64,000 nt of DNA from Rhodoferax sp. (GTDB lineage: Bacteria; Pseudomonadota; Gammaproteobacteria; Burkholderiales; Burkholderiaceae_C): NCBI GenBank assembly GCA_031291305.1, contig JARLJH010000021.1, forward strand, positions 85,287-149,286, read 5' to 3'. Below the pieces are notes generated by a model. The model was given only the letters and a program-made list of their open reading frames with translations. It searched no databases and was not told the origin of the DNA. A program made the position numbers and the translations under genes. Shown piece by piece: positions 51,961-62,203 of the stretch; position 1 is the first letter of the stretch; each line of letters opens with the position of its first letter.

Positions 51961-52765
51961 TGTCCGGCGTTCGCCCACGCTCGCCTTTATGCGCGCCCCT
52001 GCAATGATGACGATCTTGGTCACCGCGCTCTTCTGTGTGGTCTCCCCGGCCCGAGCCTCGACCGCTGAAGAAGCGCGTTTGCTGGCCGCCCTCAAAAAGG
52101 CTCACCCTGGCACCGGCTTCACCGAAGTCTCGCGCTCTCCGGTTGAGGGCCTCTACGAAGTCTGGATGCATGGCAACGTCGCCTATGTCGCGGCCAGGAA
52201 TCCGCGCTATTTCTTCTTCGGGCGGGTCTTTGACACGCAAACGATGCGGGACCTCACCGGGTCGAGGCTGGCACAAGCATCAGGCTCGTCGGACAAGGCA
52301 GTTCGCCCTGGTGTCTCGCCGTCTGCCGTGTCGTTCGATCAGTTACCGCTGGCGGACGCCATCCAGACTGTGCGCGGCAACGGCCAACGCAAAGTCGCCA
52401 TCTTCAGCGACCCGAACTGCTCTTTCTGCAAACAGCTGGAGCCCGAACTGGCCGGTATCGACAACGTGAGGGTTTACACCTTCCTTGTGCCGTTCCAGGG
52501 TGAGGCCAAACCGATCGCTGTCTGGTGCGCAACCGACCGGAAACAGGCCTGGCAGCGTCTGATGCTGCACGGCGACAGCACCCTGCTGAATACAGGAGCG
52601 CCTTGCACCCACCCCATCGCCCGCAACCTGGCGCTGGCCCATCAACTCGCTGTGCAGGGCACACCGACCCTGATCTGGGCTGATGGCAGCCGCACCGAGG
52701 GTTACGTCGAGCGCAGCGTGCTGGAGGAACGCCTGCTGCAGACCGCGAAGGAGGCTCGGCCATGA
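51947..52765 (+). CDS. dsbC: Thiol:disulfide interchange protein DsbC of the transfer region
   Basis: This 272-aa periplasmic isomerase has a signal sequence ([18 protein letters not shown]), an N-terminal dimerisation domain ([33 protein letters not shown]) and a thioredoxin domain with active site CSFC ([17 protein letters not shown]) and cis-proline [11 protein letters not shown]. It should shuffle disulfides in the cysteine-rich transfer proteins TraN, TraU and TraV encoded nearby. GGAGG precedes the ATG at 51947, which lies inside the end of traB. SXT-like elements carry the gene at the same place. Confidence 0.93.
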   Translation: MATIDVRRSPTLAFMRAPAMMTILVTALFCVVSPARASTAEEARLLAALKKAHPGTGFTEVSRSPVEGLYEVWMHGNVAYVAARNPRYFFFGRVFDTQTMRDLTGSRLAQASGSSDKAVRPGVSPSAVSFDQLPLADAIQTVRGNGQRKVAIFSDPNCSFCKQLEPELAGIDNVRVYTFLVPFQGEAKPIAVWCATDRKQAWQRLMLHGDSTLLNTGAPCTHPIARNLALAHQLAVQGTPTLIWADGSRTEGYVERSVLEERLLQTAKEARP

Positions 52766-53433
52766 ACACACGGCTTCAACTTCTGCGAGGGGACGTTGGC
52801 CAGATGGCGGTCGCACTGGCAGGAATGCTAGCCCTGAGCGGCTGCAGCAACCTGTCGGGTGTGGGCGGCGGCTCCCAATACGCCTGCCGGGCGCCGCAAG
52901 GCGTGGCCTGCAATTCGATGTCCGGCACCTATGCCAACGCCCTCCACAACAACTTGCCCAGCCAGCGTCAGCAGCAGCCCGTCAACACGTCGACAAGACC
53001 ATCAGCACCCTCAGCACCCTCGCCATCGTCGGCGCCGGGTAACGCCGCCCTAGCAGCCGCGCCCGCCGTCGCCATCACCGGCGCGCTGATCCCAAGCCCG
53101 CAGGCCCATCCACTGCGCTCACAGGCCCGTGTCCTGCGCCTGTGGACCAAACCCTGGGAAGACGCCGATGGTGACCTCTATGACCAGGGCTACGTCTATG
53201 TGCAAGTCGATAGCGGCCAATGGCTGATCGAGCATGTGCAGCGCCAGATTCGTGACGCTTATGCCCCGCTGCGCCCGCCGCCCAAGGCGGCAGGGGACGC
53301 TTCCGGTGGTGATGCGACGCAGGGATCAAGCAGCCCAGCAGAACGATCAGCACCCGCCCGACCCATGTTCGGTAACGGCCAATTCCCAGCGCTGGGCACG
53401 CCCGCGGGAACCTCCTTCAATCGCCCACAGTGA
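52762..53433 (+). CDS. traV: Outer-membrane lipoprotein TraV
   Basis: This 223-aa lipoprotein has the lipobox LALSGCSN (acylated cysteine near residue 28) and the TraV pattern [21 protein letters not shown] with two cysteines that are typical of the family. A Pro/Ser-rich middle leads to [30 protein letters not shown]. It joins TraK and TraB in the outer-membrane core complex. ATGA overlap with dsbC at the start; the traC GTG/ATG follows at the stop. Confidence 0.92.
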   Translation: MNTRLQLLRGDVGQMAVALAGMLALSGCSNLSGVGGGSQYACRAPQGVACNSMSGTYANALHNNLPSQRQQQPVNTSTRPSAPSAPSPSSAPGNAALAAAPAVAITGALIPSPQAHPLRSQARVLRLWTKPWEDADGDLYDQGYVYVQVDSGQWLIEHVQRQIRDAYAPLRPPPKAAGDASGGDATQGSSSPAERSAPARPMFGNGQFPALGTPAGTSFNRPQ

Positions 53434-53441
53434 GGCCCGTC

Positions 53442-55994
53442 ATGACCCAATCCTCCACGGCCCCATCACCCCGCCCCCATACGGGTCTGTTCAACCTGGG
53501 CCAACCCGTCGACACCCCGGCCGAGCAGTTCGCGAGTTGGCTACCCTACTGCGCCTACCTGGCCACCGAAAAGATCTTCGTGAACCGCGACAGCCTGGGT
53601 TTCATGCTCGAAGTGATGCCGCAATCCGGTGCCGACGACCGCATGGCCGAGGTGCTGGTCTCGCTGTACGCCAACTGCCCATCCGGTACAGGCATCCAGT
53701 TCCACCTGTTCGCCTCGCCCCATGTCCGCGCTCAGTTGCGCCAGTACGCCAATCTGCGCGTCGAGGACGAGGATCAGACCGAGAAGGCACGGCAGTGGGG
53801 CCGACCGGCGCGCAACGACAACCTGTTTCGCAAGCTGGCACGTCAGCGGGTCGGCCACCTGTTGCAGGGAGCGAAGCAGTCGCTGACGGCGGGTTTTCAT
53901 TACACGGTCCGGGATTTCCGATTGATGCTGAGCGTCGCCTTCGCAGGCGACGCCGAGGACCTGAACAAACGCGACGAACTGATGGCCTTGCGCGACTCGA
54001 TGGCCTCGACGTTGCGCTCGGCCTCGCTGCCAAACCGCGTCTGCGACGCCGCTGACCTGATCAACTGGTGCGCGCTGTTCACCAACCCGGACCGCATCTC
54101 GCAGACCGACGGACCCGACCTGCGCTACGACGATGGCCGCGAGATTCGCGACCAGATCGTCGACTTCGACACCATCCAGGACCCGCACCCGAACGGCCTG
54201 ACGCTTTGGAAGGAGAACAGCCCGGACGTGCTGGAGGCGCGCTTTTACTCGATCAAGAGCTTTCCGGAGCGCTTTGCGCTGTGGCAGATGGGCTCGCTGA
54301 TTGGCGACCTGATGCAACCGGCACTGCAGTACAGCGCGCCGTTTCTGCTGACCATGGGGGTGCATGTGCTGGATCCCAACGTCACCAAGTCGGTGGTCAC
54401 GGCCAACGTGGTGCGTGCCACCCAGAATGCCAAAAGCAAGATGGCCGACGTCATGCCGGACGTGAACAAGAAGTTGCAAGACTGGAGCGCTGCGGCGGAT
54501 GCCATCGACACCGGCGGCAGCCTGTTGAGCCTATACCACCAGCTCGCGATCTTTTCGCCACAGGCCAAAGCCGTGTCGGCCCATGAAACGGCGAACGCCA
54601 TCTGGCGCGGTCGCGGCTTCCAGCTCAACGCCGACGCCTACATGCACCGTCAGGCCTTGCTGGCCAGCCTGCCGATGACCCTGACCGGGAAGTTCCACAA
54701 GGACCTGGCCAAGATGCGCCGTGTCACGCGCAAGACCATGGCCAACGCCATCCACATGGCACCGCTGATCGCCGAATGGCGCGGCACCCGCACACCGGCT
54801 CTGGTATTTGGCGGACGGCGCGGGCAATTGATGACGCTGGACATTTTCGACAACGACCTGGGCAACTACAACTTCGCCATCATCGGCGCCCCCGGCTCCG
54901 GCAAGTCGGTGCTGATGAACGAAATGGCCTGGTCTTACCGCGCCATCGGTGCCAAGGTCTGGATGCTGGACCTGGGGCGATCCTTCGAGAAGCTGTGCCG
55001 CAAAGCCAAAGGGACCTACATCGAATTCCGGCCTGACGTGGCCATCTGCCTGAACCCGTTCACCCACATCAGCGACATCAACGAGGACATCGACATGCTG
55101 GTGCCGGGCATCGCCAAGATGGCTTCCATGCAGCACACGCTGGAGGAGGTCCAGTACAAGGCGATCTCGGCCATGGTGCTCAAGCTATTCCGGGAGCATG
55201 GCAACGACCTGCGGATCACGGCGTTGCGCGACGCCTTCAAGACCGGCACCCTCGAAGAGCTCGGCATGGTCAATGACCAGCGCATCAAGGACCTGGCCGT
55301 CATGCTCAACCCCTACGCACGCGGCGGCCAGTACGAACGCTTCTTCGAGGGCCGCAACAACGTCGACTTTTCCAACGACTTCATCGTCATCGAGAACGAG
55401 GAGCTGAAACGTCGGCCTGACCTGCATGCCGTGGTCAACATCCTGCTGCTGCACCAGATCACCGGCGAGATGTACCTGACGCGCAACCGGCGCAAGGTGC
55501 TGTTCATTGATGAGCTCAAGCAGCAGCTCGGCGACATCGGCGCCGACGACCCGGTGAAGGCCGCCGTGATCGAGGAAGCAGCGCGGCGTGCCCGCAAATA
55601 CGGCGGCGCCCTGGGCACCGCCACGCAGAGTGCCGATGATTTTTACGGCTCGGCGCAAATGGAAGCCGCCTTCAACTGCTCGGACTGGGTGTTCTTGTTG
55701 CGCCAGAAGCCGGAATCGATCGAAATGCTGGACCGCAAGGGGCGCCTGACCATGGACGAACCCAAGAAGCGCCTGTTGAACTCGCTGCGCACCGAAGCGG
55801 GCGTGTTCTCCGAGCTCTACATCTCCTCGCCAGTGGGTGAAGGCGTGGCACGCAACATCCTCGATCCGGCCACGCACCTGCTGTTTTCCAACAAACTGGA
55901 AGACAACGCCCCCATCGATGAGTTGCGGGCCCAGGGCTTAAGCGTCGACGAAGCGATCACCGAACTGCTGCGCCGCCGGGGACATGCGGTATGA
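53442..55994 (+). CDS. traC: Type IV secretion ATPase TraC (VirB4-like)
   Basis: This 850-aa ATPase powers pilus assembly. Landmarks are the N-terminal PVDTPAEQFASWLPYC and FVNRDSLGFMLEVMPQSGAD, Walker A GAPGSGKSVLMNEMAW near residue 485, Walker B RKVLFIDELKQQLGD near 685, and ARKYGGALGTATQSADDF. Length is typical for TraC. The ATG at 53442 is preferred (GTGAGG 7 nt upstream) over the GTG at 53430. Its stop overlaps trbI. Confidence 0.95.
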   Translation: MTQSSTAPSPRPHTGLFNLGQPVDTPAEQFASWLPYCAYLATEKIFVNRDSLGFMLEVMPQSGADDRMAEVLVSLYANCPSGTGIQFHLFASPHVRAQLRQYANLRVEDEDQTEKARQWGRPARNDNLFRKLARQRVGHLLQGAKQSLTAGFHYTVRDFRLMLSVAFAGDAEDLNKRDELMALRDSMASTLRSASLPNRVCDAADLINWCALFTNPDRISQTDGPDLRYDDGREIRDQIVDFDTIQDPHPNGLTLWKENSPDVLEARFYSIKSFPERFALWQMGSLIGDLMQPALQYSAPFLLTMGVHVLDPNVTKSVVTANVVRATQNAKSKMADVMPDVNKKLQDWSAAADAIDTGGSLLSLYHQLAIFSPQAKAVSAHETANAIWRGRGFQLNADAYMHRQALLASLPMTLTGKFHKDLAKMRRVTRKTMANAIHMAPLIAEWRGTRTPALVFGGRRGQLMTLDIFDNDLGNYNFAIIGAPGSGKSVLMNEMAWSYRAIGAKVWMLDLGRSFEKLCRKAKGTYIEFRPDVAICLNPFTHISDINEDIDMLVPGIAKMASMQHTLEEVQYKAISAMVLKLFREHGNDLRITALRDAFKTGTLEELGMVNDQRIKDLAVMLNPYARGGQYERFFEGRNNVDFSNDFIVIENEELKRRPDLHAVVNILLLHQITGEMYLTRNRRKVLFIDELKQQLGDIGADDPVKAAVIEEAARRARKYGGALGTATQSADDFYGSAQMEAAFNCSDWVFLLRQKPESIEMLDRKGRLTMDEPKKRLLNSLRTEAGVFSELYISSPVGEGVARNILDPATHLLFSNKLEDNAPIDELRAQGLSVDEAITELLRRRGHAV

Positions 55995-56359
55995 AGAACT
56001 CCATCGCCCAGTTCTTTTTGAACACGCTGCTGTCGATCCTCGTCGTCGCCACCGGTCTGGCCCTGTATGACCGCATGGTGGTTCGCCCGGCCCTGGTCAT
56101 TGGCATGGTCGATGTTGCCGAAGTCTACCGGGCCAAGGAAGCCGAGTTCACCCAGATCCTGACCAGGACCACCTTGGAGGAGGATCGCCAGAAGGCGCTG
56201 CTGATGGCGCGCACCTTTGCCCAGCGCCTGCCGGTCGCCTTGGAAGAGTTGCCGCACGATTGCAACTGCCTGGTGGTTCTCAAGAGCGCCATCGCGGGGC
56301 CGACGCCACATATCCTTGATTTGACACCCGTGCTGCGCAAAAAGGTCGACGCCCCATGA
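55991..56359 (+). CDS. trbI: F-type TrbI-like protein
   Basis: This 122-aa inner-membrane protein has one membrane segment (FFLNTLLSILVVATGLALYDRMV), then VGMVDVAEVYRAKEAEFTQILTR and a conserved CNCLVVLKSA near residue 92. The length and position between traC and the S26 peptidase/traW match F-type trbI, which influences pilus retraction in F. ATGA overlaps at both ends. Confidence 0.82.
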   Translation: MKNSIAQFFLNTLLSILVVATGLALYDRMVVRPALVIGMVDVAEVYRAKEAEFTQILTRTTLEEDRQKALLMARTFAQRLPVALEELPHDCNCLVVLKSAIAGPTPHILDLTPVLRKKVDAP

Positions 56360-56958
56360 CACCCTCATCCACACGTCAACCCCTGCCCAGCGTTCCGACT
56401 GGAGCTGCTGCGCGCAGGTGGTCGGGTCTGCGGTGCCACATGGCGCCATTCCTGCGCCATGCGCGTCGGCGCTGGTACCTGTACCTGCCGGTCGCCGTGA
56501 TCTGGGGCCTGGCTTACACCCGGCTCTTCATCGACCCGACGCCACGCCTGCCGGTGCTGTTCAACTGGACGGGAAGTCTGCCCTATCGCATCGCGCTTGT
56601 CCGCTATGGTCCGCATACCCTGGCGCGCGGCGACTACATCGTATTTTCCTTCGCGGGAGATGCGCAGGCAAGCTACCCCGGGCTGCGTGGCCAACCCTTC
56701 TTCAAACAAGTCAGGGGCTTGCCTGGCGACCGGGTGACGGTCGAAGGACGCGCGGTCGCGCTCAACGGCGAAGTCGTAGGTATTGCCAAGACCCAGGCTT
56801 TTGATAAGCGAGCCTTGGCGCCGATTGCAGCCACCGTCATCCCGCCCGAGCACTACTACGTGCAGGGGACCGGTCCCGACTCCTTCGACTCGCGCTACCG
56901 CGGCAGCGGCTTGGTGCGTGCCGACCAAGTGATCGCCACTGTGATTCCGCTGTTCTGA
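56356..56958 (+). CDS. trhF: S26-family signal peptidase TraF/TrhF
   Basis: This 200-aa protein belongs to the leader-peptidase family S26 as found in SXT-like (TrhF) and RP4 (TraF) systems. An anchor (RWYLYLPVAVIWGLAYTRLF) is followed by the catalytic serine in NWTGSLPYRIALV, the catalytic lysine in FFKQVRGLPGDRVTVEG, and GTGPDSFDSRYRG. It likely processes the pilin or another exported transfer protein. The start overlaps trbI by 4 nt. Confidence 0.9.
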   Translation: MTPSSTRQPLPSVPTGAAARRWSGLRCHMAPFLRHARRRWYLYLPVAVIWGLAYTRLFIDPTPRLPVLFNWTGSLPYRIALVRYGPHTLARGDYIVFSFAGDAQASYPGLRGQPFFKQVRGLPGDRVTVEGRAVALNGEVVGIAKTQAFDKRALAPIAATVIPPEHYYVQGTGPDSFDSRYRGSGLVRADQVIATVIPLF

Positions 56959-56968
56959 GGCGAACGTC

Positions 56969-57349
56969 ATGCTTTCCAGCGTCCAGAAATTACCTGTCCT
57001 GCTCACACTCATCGCTGCCATGTCCGCCCTGGCCGGTTCAGCAACCCTGGCGCAAATCAGTCCGGCGCGTGGCAGCCTGCAGAGCGCCGATTCCATGCCC
57101 TTGACCGACTATTTGGGGCTGCTGGGCCAGATTGCACCGGCGGCTGAAGAGGGAGCCAAGGCCTACCTGTCTGCCTTTCAGCAGCGCTGTGGTCGCGCCC
57201 TGAGCATGGCCGAATTGCGGCGATCCATGACCCAGGGCGAGGGTGACCCGGTCTTGATGGGACTGATCCGCGCCAGCCATCTGAAAGACACTGCGGCCCG
57301 CGACCAGTGGATTCAGCAGTTGCGCTGCCCAGAGAACAACACGCGATGA
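56969..57349 (+). CDS. Unknown exported protein in the transfer operon
   Basis: I do not recognise this 126-aa protein. It has a signal peptide (LLTLIAAMSALAGSATLA) and a mature part of about 100 residues with two cysteines (FQQRCGRALS and QLRCPENN) that could form a disulfide, plus helices such as EEGAKAYLSAFQQRCGRALSMAELRRSM. It lies 10 nt after the S26 peptidase gene and overlaps traW (ATGA), so it is a bona fide operon member. It has no counterpart that I know of in the F plasmid. Confidence 0.7.
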   Translation: MLSSVQKLPVLLTLIAAMSALAGSATLAQISPARGSLQSADSMPLTDYLGLLGQIAPAAEEGAKAYLSAFQQRCGRALSMAELRRSMTQGEGDPVLMGLIRASHLKDTAARDQWIQQLRCPENNTR

Positions 57350-57987
57350 TACCCTCTCCCAAGCACTACCTGTTGCTGACCAGTCTGGTGGCGCTGATCA
57401 CCACACCGTGGGCGCAGGCCACCGACCTTGGCGTCATCGGCCCGACCTACGAGATCAGCGAACCGCACCTGCTCAGGATGATTGAGCAGCGCCTGCGTGA
57501 GAAGGAACGCACCGGTGAACTCCAACGACTGGAGGAAGAAGCCAAGTCGCGCGGCGTTGAGGCCGTCACCCACCCACAGCCCGTCGCAGACATCCGGACC
57601 ACACAGACCGCCCGGACTTTCTACATGGACCCGAGCTTCACGCTGGAGCGCAACATCCTGGACGCCCAGGGCCGACTGCTGTTTCCGGCGGGCACGCGCA
57701 AGAACCCGCTGGAGATCGTATCGCTGTCCAAGCACCTGCTGTTCTTTGATGCACGCGACCCGCGTCAAGTGGATCGTGCACGTGAATTGCTGGCGAGCTA
57801 CCAGGGTCGGGTCAAACCGATCCTGACCGGTGGCTCCTACCTGGACCTCATGAAGTCCTGGCGTATCCCGGTCTATTACGACCAACAGGGTTGGCTGACG
57901 CGGCGCTTCGGCATCCACCAGGTGCCGGCCCTGGTTTCTCAGGAAGGCCAGCGGCTGCGCATCGACGAACTGGAGATCACAAAATGA
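57346..57987 (+). CDS. traW: Pilus assembly protein TraW
   Basis: This 213-aa periplasmic protein has a signal peptide (YLLLTSLVALITTPWAQA) and the TraW pattern DLGVIGPTYEISEPHLLRMIEQRLREKERTGEL, FYMDPSFTLERNILDAQGRLLFPAGTRKNPLE, ILTGGSYLDLMKSWRIPVYYDQQGWLTRRFGIHQVPALVSQEG. The start ATG overlaps the previous gene and the stop overlaps traU. Confidence 0.94.
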   Translation: MIPSPKHYLLLTSLVALITTPWAQATDLGVIGPTYEISEPHLLRMIEQRLREKERTGELQRLEEEAKSRGVEAVTHPQPVADIRTTQTARTFYMDPSFTLERNILDAQGRLLFPAGTRKNPLEIVSLSKHLLFFDARDPRQVDRARELLASYQGRVKPILTGGSYLDLMKSWRIPVYYDQQGWLTRRFGIHQVPALVSQEGQRLRIDELEITK

Positions 57988-59018
57988 ATCGGCAGCTTCA
58001 CCGGATGGCGCTGGTGCTCACACTTGTGCTCCTCCTGATCTTGGGCCTGCTACCGAGCCCCGCGCTGGCCGCAGGCGTCGCCACCTGCACCGGCAAGTTC
58101 CCCAATCCGATCACCGACATCTGCTGGTCGTGCATCCTGCCCATCAGCATCGGCAGCGCGCGCATCGCCAACTTCGGTGACCAGGAGGACATCGATAACC
58201 CCAGCAGCCCCGTGTGCAGTTGCGGCGTCAATCCGACCCTTGGTCTGTCCATTGGATTTTGGGAACCAGCGCGTCACGTCGAGGCGGTGCGTAAGCCCTT
58301 TTGCCTGACCTCGCTGGGCGGCATCAATCTCGATCCCGGGATTCCCGCGCCCGAGGCGGCACGGTTCACGCGGCCAGAAGGGGATGGCGACGGCGGCAGT
58401 TTCTACCAGGCGCATTACTACACCAACCCCGTTATGTACTGGCTGGAGGTGGTGACGGATTTTCCGTGCCTGGAGCGGGGATCGTTTGATCTGGCCTACC
58501 TCACCGAGGTCGATCCACTCTGGAACGACGACGAACTAACCTTGATCCTGAACCCCGATGCGCTGCTGTTCGCCAATCCGGTTGCCATTGCCGCCTGTGC
58601 CGCCGACTGCGTGGCGGCATCCCTGGGTTTTGGCATCCGCGAGATGTTCTGGTGCGCCGGCTGCCAGGGTGGCCTCTACCCGCTCGATGGCCATGTGCCC
58701 TACCACCTGGGTGGTGTGCGTACCGCTGAATTGATGGCCCAACGGCTGACCGCCAAGTTACACCGCGAGCTCGTCTCGTGGGGCTGGCATGGGCGCGCCG
58801 GCCTGTGTGGACCGTACTTCCTGCCGGTCATGGACAAGACCGCCTACAAGACTCAACTCACCTACCCCATTCCCGCCACCGAGAAGGACGGCGGGCGCTG
58901 CTGCCAGCCCTTTGGACGCACCACGGTCACCTGGGGCGCTGGCAAGGAATACCCGGTCATGGGCGAAGACTTCGCCTTCCTGTTGTTCAGAAAAAGGAAC
59001 TGCTGTGTTGGCTTCTGA
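57984..59018 (+). CDS. traU: Mating-pair stabilisation protein TraU
   Basis: This 344-aa exported protein has a signal peptide (LVLTLVLLLILGLLPSPALA) and is cysteine-rich. Family stretches include KFPNPITDICWSCILPISIGSARI, PTLGLSIGFWEPARHVE, FCLTSLGGI, HYYTNPVMYWLEV and MFWCAGCQGGLYPLDG. TraU works in DNA transfer and pairing in F-type systems. The many disulfides explain the nearby dsbC. It overlaps traW and trbC. Confidence 0.95.
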   Translation: MNRQLHRMALVLTLVLLLILGLLPSPALAAGVATCTGKFPNPITDICWSCILPISIGSARIANFGDQEDIDNPSSPVCSCGVNPTLGLSIGFWEPARHVEAVRKPFCLTSLGGINLDPGIPAPEAARFTRPEGDGDGGSFYQAHYYTNPVMYWLEVVTDFPCLERGSFDLAYLTEVDPLWNDDELTLILNPDALLFANPVAIAACAADCVAASLGFGIREMFWCAGCQGGLYPLDGHVPYHLGGVRTAELMAQRLTAKLHRELVSWGWHGRAGLCGPYFLPVMDKTAYKTQLTYPIPATEKDGGRCCQPFGRTTVTWGAGKEYPVMGEDFAFLLFRKRNCCVGF

Positions 59019-59802
59019 TCCTGTCATCCACCCGCTCGCCCGCCCATCCCTGCGACCTTCCCTGGCACTCGCTGCCCTGCTTCTGAGCAGCGCCGTCAGC
59101 ATCGGTACGGCCTGGGCCCAATCGGCTCCCATCGTGACTGACGCGGATATCGAGCGTGCCCGCCACGAGCAGCCCCACATCACGGACCAGGACCTGGCGC
59201 GAGCCCGACAGAAATACCGTTCGCCGAGCGCGGCCGAACTGAACGCGGCGCCTGTCCCAACGCCACCGAACATCGACGCCCTGCCCCAGCCCAAAACCAA
59301 CACACCCGTTGACCTGGAAGCTCTGGCCAAAGGTTACAGCGCGCAGTCGGACGCGATGGCACTGGCACCAGGGCTCGCGACGGGGCCGGGCCTCTTCGTG
59401 TTCATCAGCCTGTCCATGCCGCAGGCCACGCTGCAGCGCCTGCTCAACCAAGCGGCGCGTGCCCAAGCCTCCCTATTCATTCGGGGTTTTGCCGGCGGCT
59501 CCTTGCGCGCAACTGTGGCCCAGGTGCAAAACCTGATTGGCCCGCGCCGGGTGGCCATCCAGATCGATCCGCAGGCCTTTGACCGCTTCGCCATCGAGCG
59601 GGTACCGAGCTTCGTGCTGGTGCGTGACGGCACGCGCCCGGTCTCCTGTGCCAGCGGCACCTGCGCACCACCGGAAGCCTTCCTGCGAACTACCGGCGAC
59701 GTGAGCCTCGACTACGCGCTCGAACACATGCAGCGCACGGCACCGCAGTTCGCCAAGCTGGCTGAGGGATTCCTGCGGCGCATCAAGGGACCGGGGAACT
59801 GA
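59005..59802 (+). CDS. trbC: F-type TrbC-like protein
   Basis: This 265-aa protein has a signal region (SLALAALLLSSAVSIGTAWA), an N-terminal charged part (DADIERARHEQPHITDQDLARARQKYR) and the TrbC_Ftype domain GLFVFISLSMPQATLQRLLNQAARAQASLFIRGFAGGSLRAT, PRRVAIQIDPQAFDRFAIERVPSFVLV. The domain has a thioredoxin-like shape, as in the family. The GTG at 59005 is the most likely start, since AAGGA lies 6 nt upstream; it sits inside the end of traU. traN follows directly. Confidence 0.9.
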   Translation: MLASDPVIHPLARPSLRPSLALAALLLSSAVSIGTAWAQSAPIVTDADIERARHEQPHITDQDLARARQKYRSPSAAELNAAPVPTPPNIDALPQPKTNTPVDLEALAKGYSAQSDAMALAPGLATGPGLFVFISLSMPQATLQRLLNQAARAQASLFIRGFAGGSLRATVAQVQNLIGPRRVAIQIDPQAFDRFAIERVPSFVLVRDGTRPVSCASGTCAPPEAFLRTTGDVSLDYALEHMQRTAPQFAKLAEGFLRRIKGPGN

Positions 59803-59803
59803 C

Positions 59804-62203
59804 ATGCGCCGTTCCATCCGTAGGGTTGTCACCTGGTTCACCCTGTTTTGCTTCGTCACAACGCAAACCGCTGCATTGGCCCAAGCGCACGATGAAGGCA
59901 CGACAGCGGGCCAGGCGGCCAACACGGTCACCCGCGATCAGATCACGACACCCCGCGCCACCGAGGTTGTGCCCGGCTACACGACGACGCCACCTGAATC
60001 AGCCTATTTCGGCCAGCCCAACCTGGCGGCCCAAGCCAACGCCCGGCTCGCCGCCTGCGCCTTGATCCCCAACGACCCGGTGTGTCAGGCCCAGCGCGGC
60101 GCGCTGTCCTCGGCCAATACTCCGCGCGACGGTGTCTCCCCCAATGACCCGGCGGTGTTGGCGGCACGCCGCATCGCAGGCAACCCGGCCACCACGCTGG
60201 AAGACATCGCGAGTTACTACAGCGGCTGCGAGGTCAGCAGCGTCGCCACCCCCGCTGCGGAAACCCGCGTCTGCCGCCAGTACAGCGGCAGCGCCCAGCA
60301 GTCCTGTGCACGGTCCTTGAGTGTGTCCGTGGCACGCAGTGAAAGCTGCACACCGGGCGACTGGTTCGCGCATGCCGGATCAGGCAGCACCGGACTGGAC
60401 GTGCAGTGCATACCGGACCGGCCCGTGGCCCAGCAACATTTGCGCATCACCAGCAACGGCACACCGCAAGCCTTCTTTGATGTCAACATGACGACGCCGC
60501 AGGTGTTTCCGCGCCGGGTGGCGGCCCTGCCCAACACCTTTGTTGGCTGGGCAGAGGGGCCGAATGGCGTCTGGGTTGCCGACAACCAGTGCCTCGGCGA
60601 CGCTTGCCACCTGACGGCCATGGTGGCCAACGACTACCGGACGATCTGCACCGGCAGTGGCGGTGACGGGGGTGACGACAGTTGCGCGCAAGTCCGACCC
60701 TTCCTGGAGGTCTACGCGGCCTGCCCCACCGGCACACAAAGCGGCAACAATATCCAGACCTGGACCGGCAGCGCAGAGAGCGACGCGGTGAGCTATCTCG
60801 ACGAGCCCACCTGCTATGCACCATCGGCAAGCTACTCGCCGGACTACGGCCATGACATGACAGGGACGATCGCGGGCTCTTACTGGAATGCCCAGTCGCA
60901 GCGTCCGGTCGTGGGCTGGCGGGTCAATCCCGCCTACGGCCCGATTCCCCAAATGACCTTGGGTTACGACCGACCACGGACTTCTGTGGCCGAGACAGAT
61001 CAGTGGGACGACGCTTGCACAGCCATCGACACCGGGTCCCGCTGCACGGTGAGCGGTGCGGCGCGCTGTGTCGACGGACCGGCCAACCAAAGCGTGGATG
61101 GCCTGACGGTGACACGCGCCTGTTGGCGCTATGAGACGCCGCTGTCCTGCCCACAAGGCACCGGATCCGATGAGTGCGCCCCCCTGATTGCTGCCGGATG
61201 CACGCCCGCCAGCACAACTTGTCGCCAGATGAATACCACCACTGGCGTCTGTGAGGTGATTGAGAACAGCTACACCTGCCCGGTGGCACCAGGCACCAAC
61301 GTGACGGCGAGCAACTGCCCGGCCAACGTGTTCTGCCTCGCAGGGAGCTGCTTCAACACCAGCTATACGAACGACAGCGACTTCGCCCGCTCCATGTCGT
61401 TCATGGAGGCAGCACGGGAAGCGGGCGTATATCTGGACACCGACAACATGCAGGTGTTCAAGGGCGAGGCCAACAGCTGCCGGGACCGCTTGTTCAAGAA
61501 CTGCTGCGCATCGGATTCAGCAGGCGCGGGCATGAGCAACCAGAGCCTGTTCGGCACCGGCTCCCGGCTGGTGTACGACGTCCTGATGAACTCGGAGAAC
61601 CGCGAGTTTCTCTACCAGGGGCTTTCTGCCCTGCTCACCAGCGGGGGGTTCAGCGGCTCCTTCACCAGCTATGGCGTCACGGTCGCTATCAACGGCACCG
61701 CCCTGCCCGCCGGTTCTGCGGTGATGTATTCGGGGGAGAGCATGGTGATCGCCTTCGACCCCTGGTCGCTGGCCATCGCCGTGGTGATCTACATCGTGAT
61801 GTCAATGATGTCCTGTGATGAGGGCGAAGGCAAACTCGCCATGAAGGAAGGTGCGGGCCTGTGCCACAGCATCGGCAGCTACTGCTCCTCCTGCATCCGC
61901 ATCTTCGGCCATTGCGTCTCGTGCATCGAGAACACCACTGGCAAATGCTGTTTCAACAGCAAGCTGGCCCGCATCATCAATGAACAGGGACGTCTGCAAT
62001 TCGGCAAGGGCTGGGGCAGCGCCGAGGGACCCGACTGTTCCGGCTTCACGATTGCCCAACTGCAGAGCATGAATTTTTCTGCAATGGACCTGACCGAGTT
62101 CTACGCCTCCATCGTGCCCACGCTGCCCAACCTGAACGCCCTCCAGAGCGGCAACGCGAGTCGGGCCAGCAACTGCTACTACGGTCAGGGGAAATGCCCA
62201 TGA
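59804..62203 (+). CDS. traN: Mating-pair stabilisation outer-membrane protein TraN
   Basis: This 799-aa cysteine-rich protein has a signal sequence (FTLFCFVTTQTAALAQA), more than 40 cysteines, and TraN landmarks: CQAQRGALSSANTPRDG, CVDGPANQSVDGLTVTRACWRYETPLSCPQG, CLAGSCFNTSYTNDSDFARSMSFMEAAREAG and the C-terminal CNSKLARIINEQGRLQFGKGWG. In F-type systems TraN sits in the donor outer membrane and recognises the recipient. Its stop overlaps the next gene (ATGA). Confidence 0.95.
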   Translation: MRRSIRRVVTWFTLFCFVTTQTAALAQAHDEGTTAGQAANTVTRDQITTPRATEVVPGYTTTPPESAYFGQPNLAAQANARLAACALIPNDPVCQAQRGALSSANTPRDGVSPNDPAVLAARRIAGNPATTLEDIASYYSGCEVSSVATPAAETRVCRQYSGSAQQSCARSLSVSVARSESCTPGDWFAHAGSGSTGLDVQCIPDRPVAQQHLRITSNGTPQAFFDVNMTTPQVFPRRVAALPNTFVGWAEGPNGVWVADNQCLGDACHLTAMVANDYRTICTGSGGDGGDDSCAQVRPFLEVYAACPTGTQSGNNIQTWTGSAESDAVSYLDEPTCYAPSASYSPDYGHDMTGTIAGSYWNAQSQRPVVGWRVNPAYGPIPQMTLGYDRPRTSVAETDQWDDACTAIDTGSRCTVSGAARCVDGPANQSVDGLTVTRACWRYETPLSCPQGTGSDECAPLIAAGCTPASTTCRQMNTTTGVCEVIENSYTCPVAPGTNVTASNCPANVFCLAGSCFNTSYTNDSDFARSMSFMEAAREAGVYLDTDNMQVFKGEANSCRDRLFKNCCASDSAGAGMSNQSLFGTGSRLVYDVLMNSENREFLYQGLSALLTSGGFSGSFTSYGVTVAINGTALPAGSAVMYSGESMVIAFDPWSLAIAVVIYIVMSMMSCDEGEGKLAMKEGAGLCHSIGSYCSSCIRIFGHCVSCIENTTGKCCFNSKLARIINEQGRLQFGKGWGSAEGPDCSGFTIAQLQSMNFSAMDLTEFYASIVPTLPNLNALQSGNASRASNCYYGQGKCP

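Noticed and set aside
54531-55877. Long - strand open frames inside traC
   Set aside because: They are antisense to the ATPase with clear Walker motifs.
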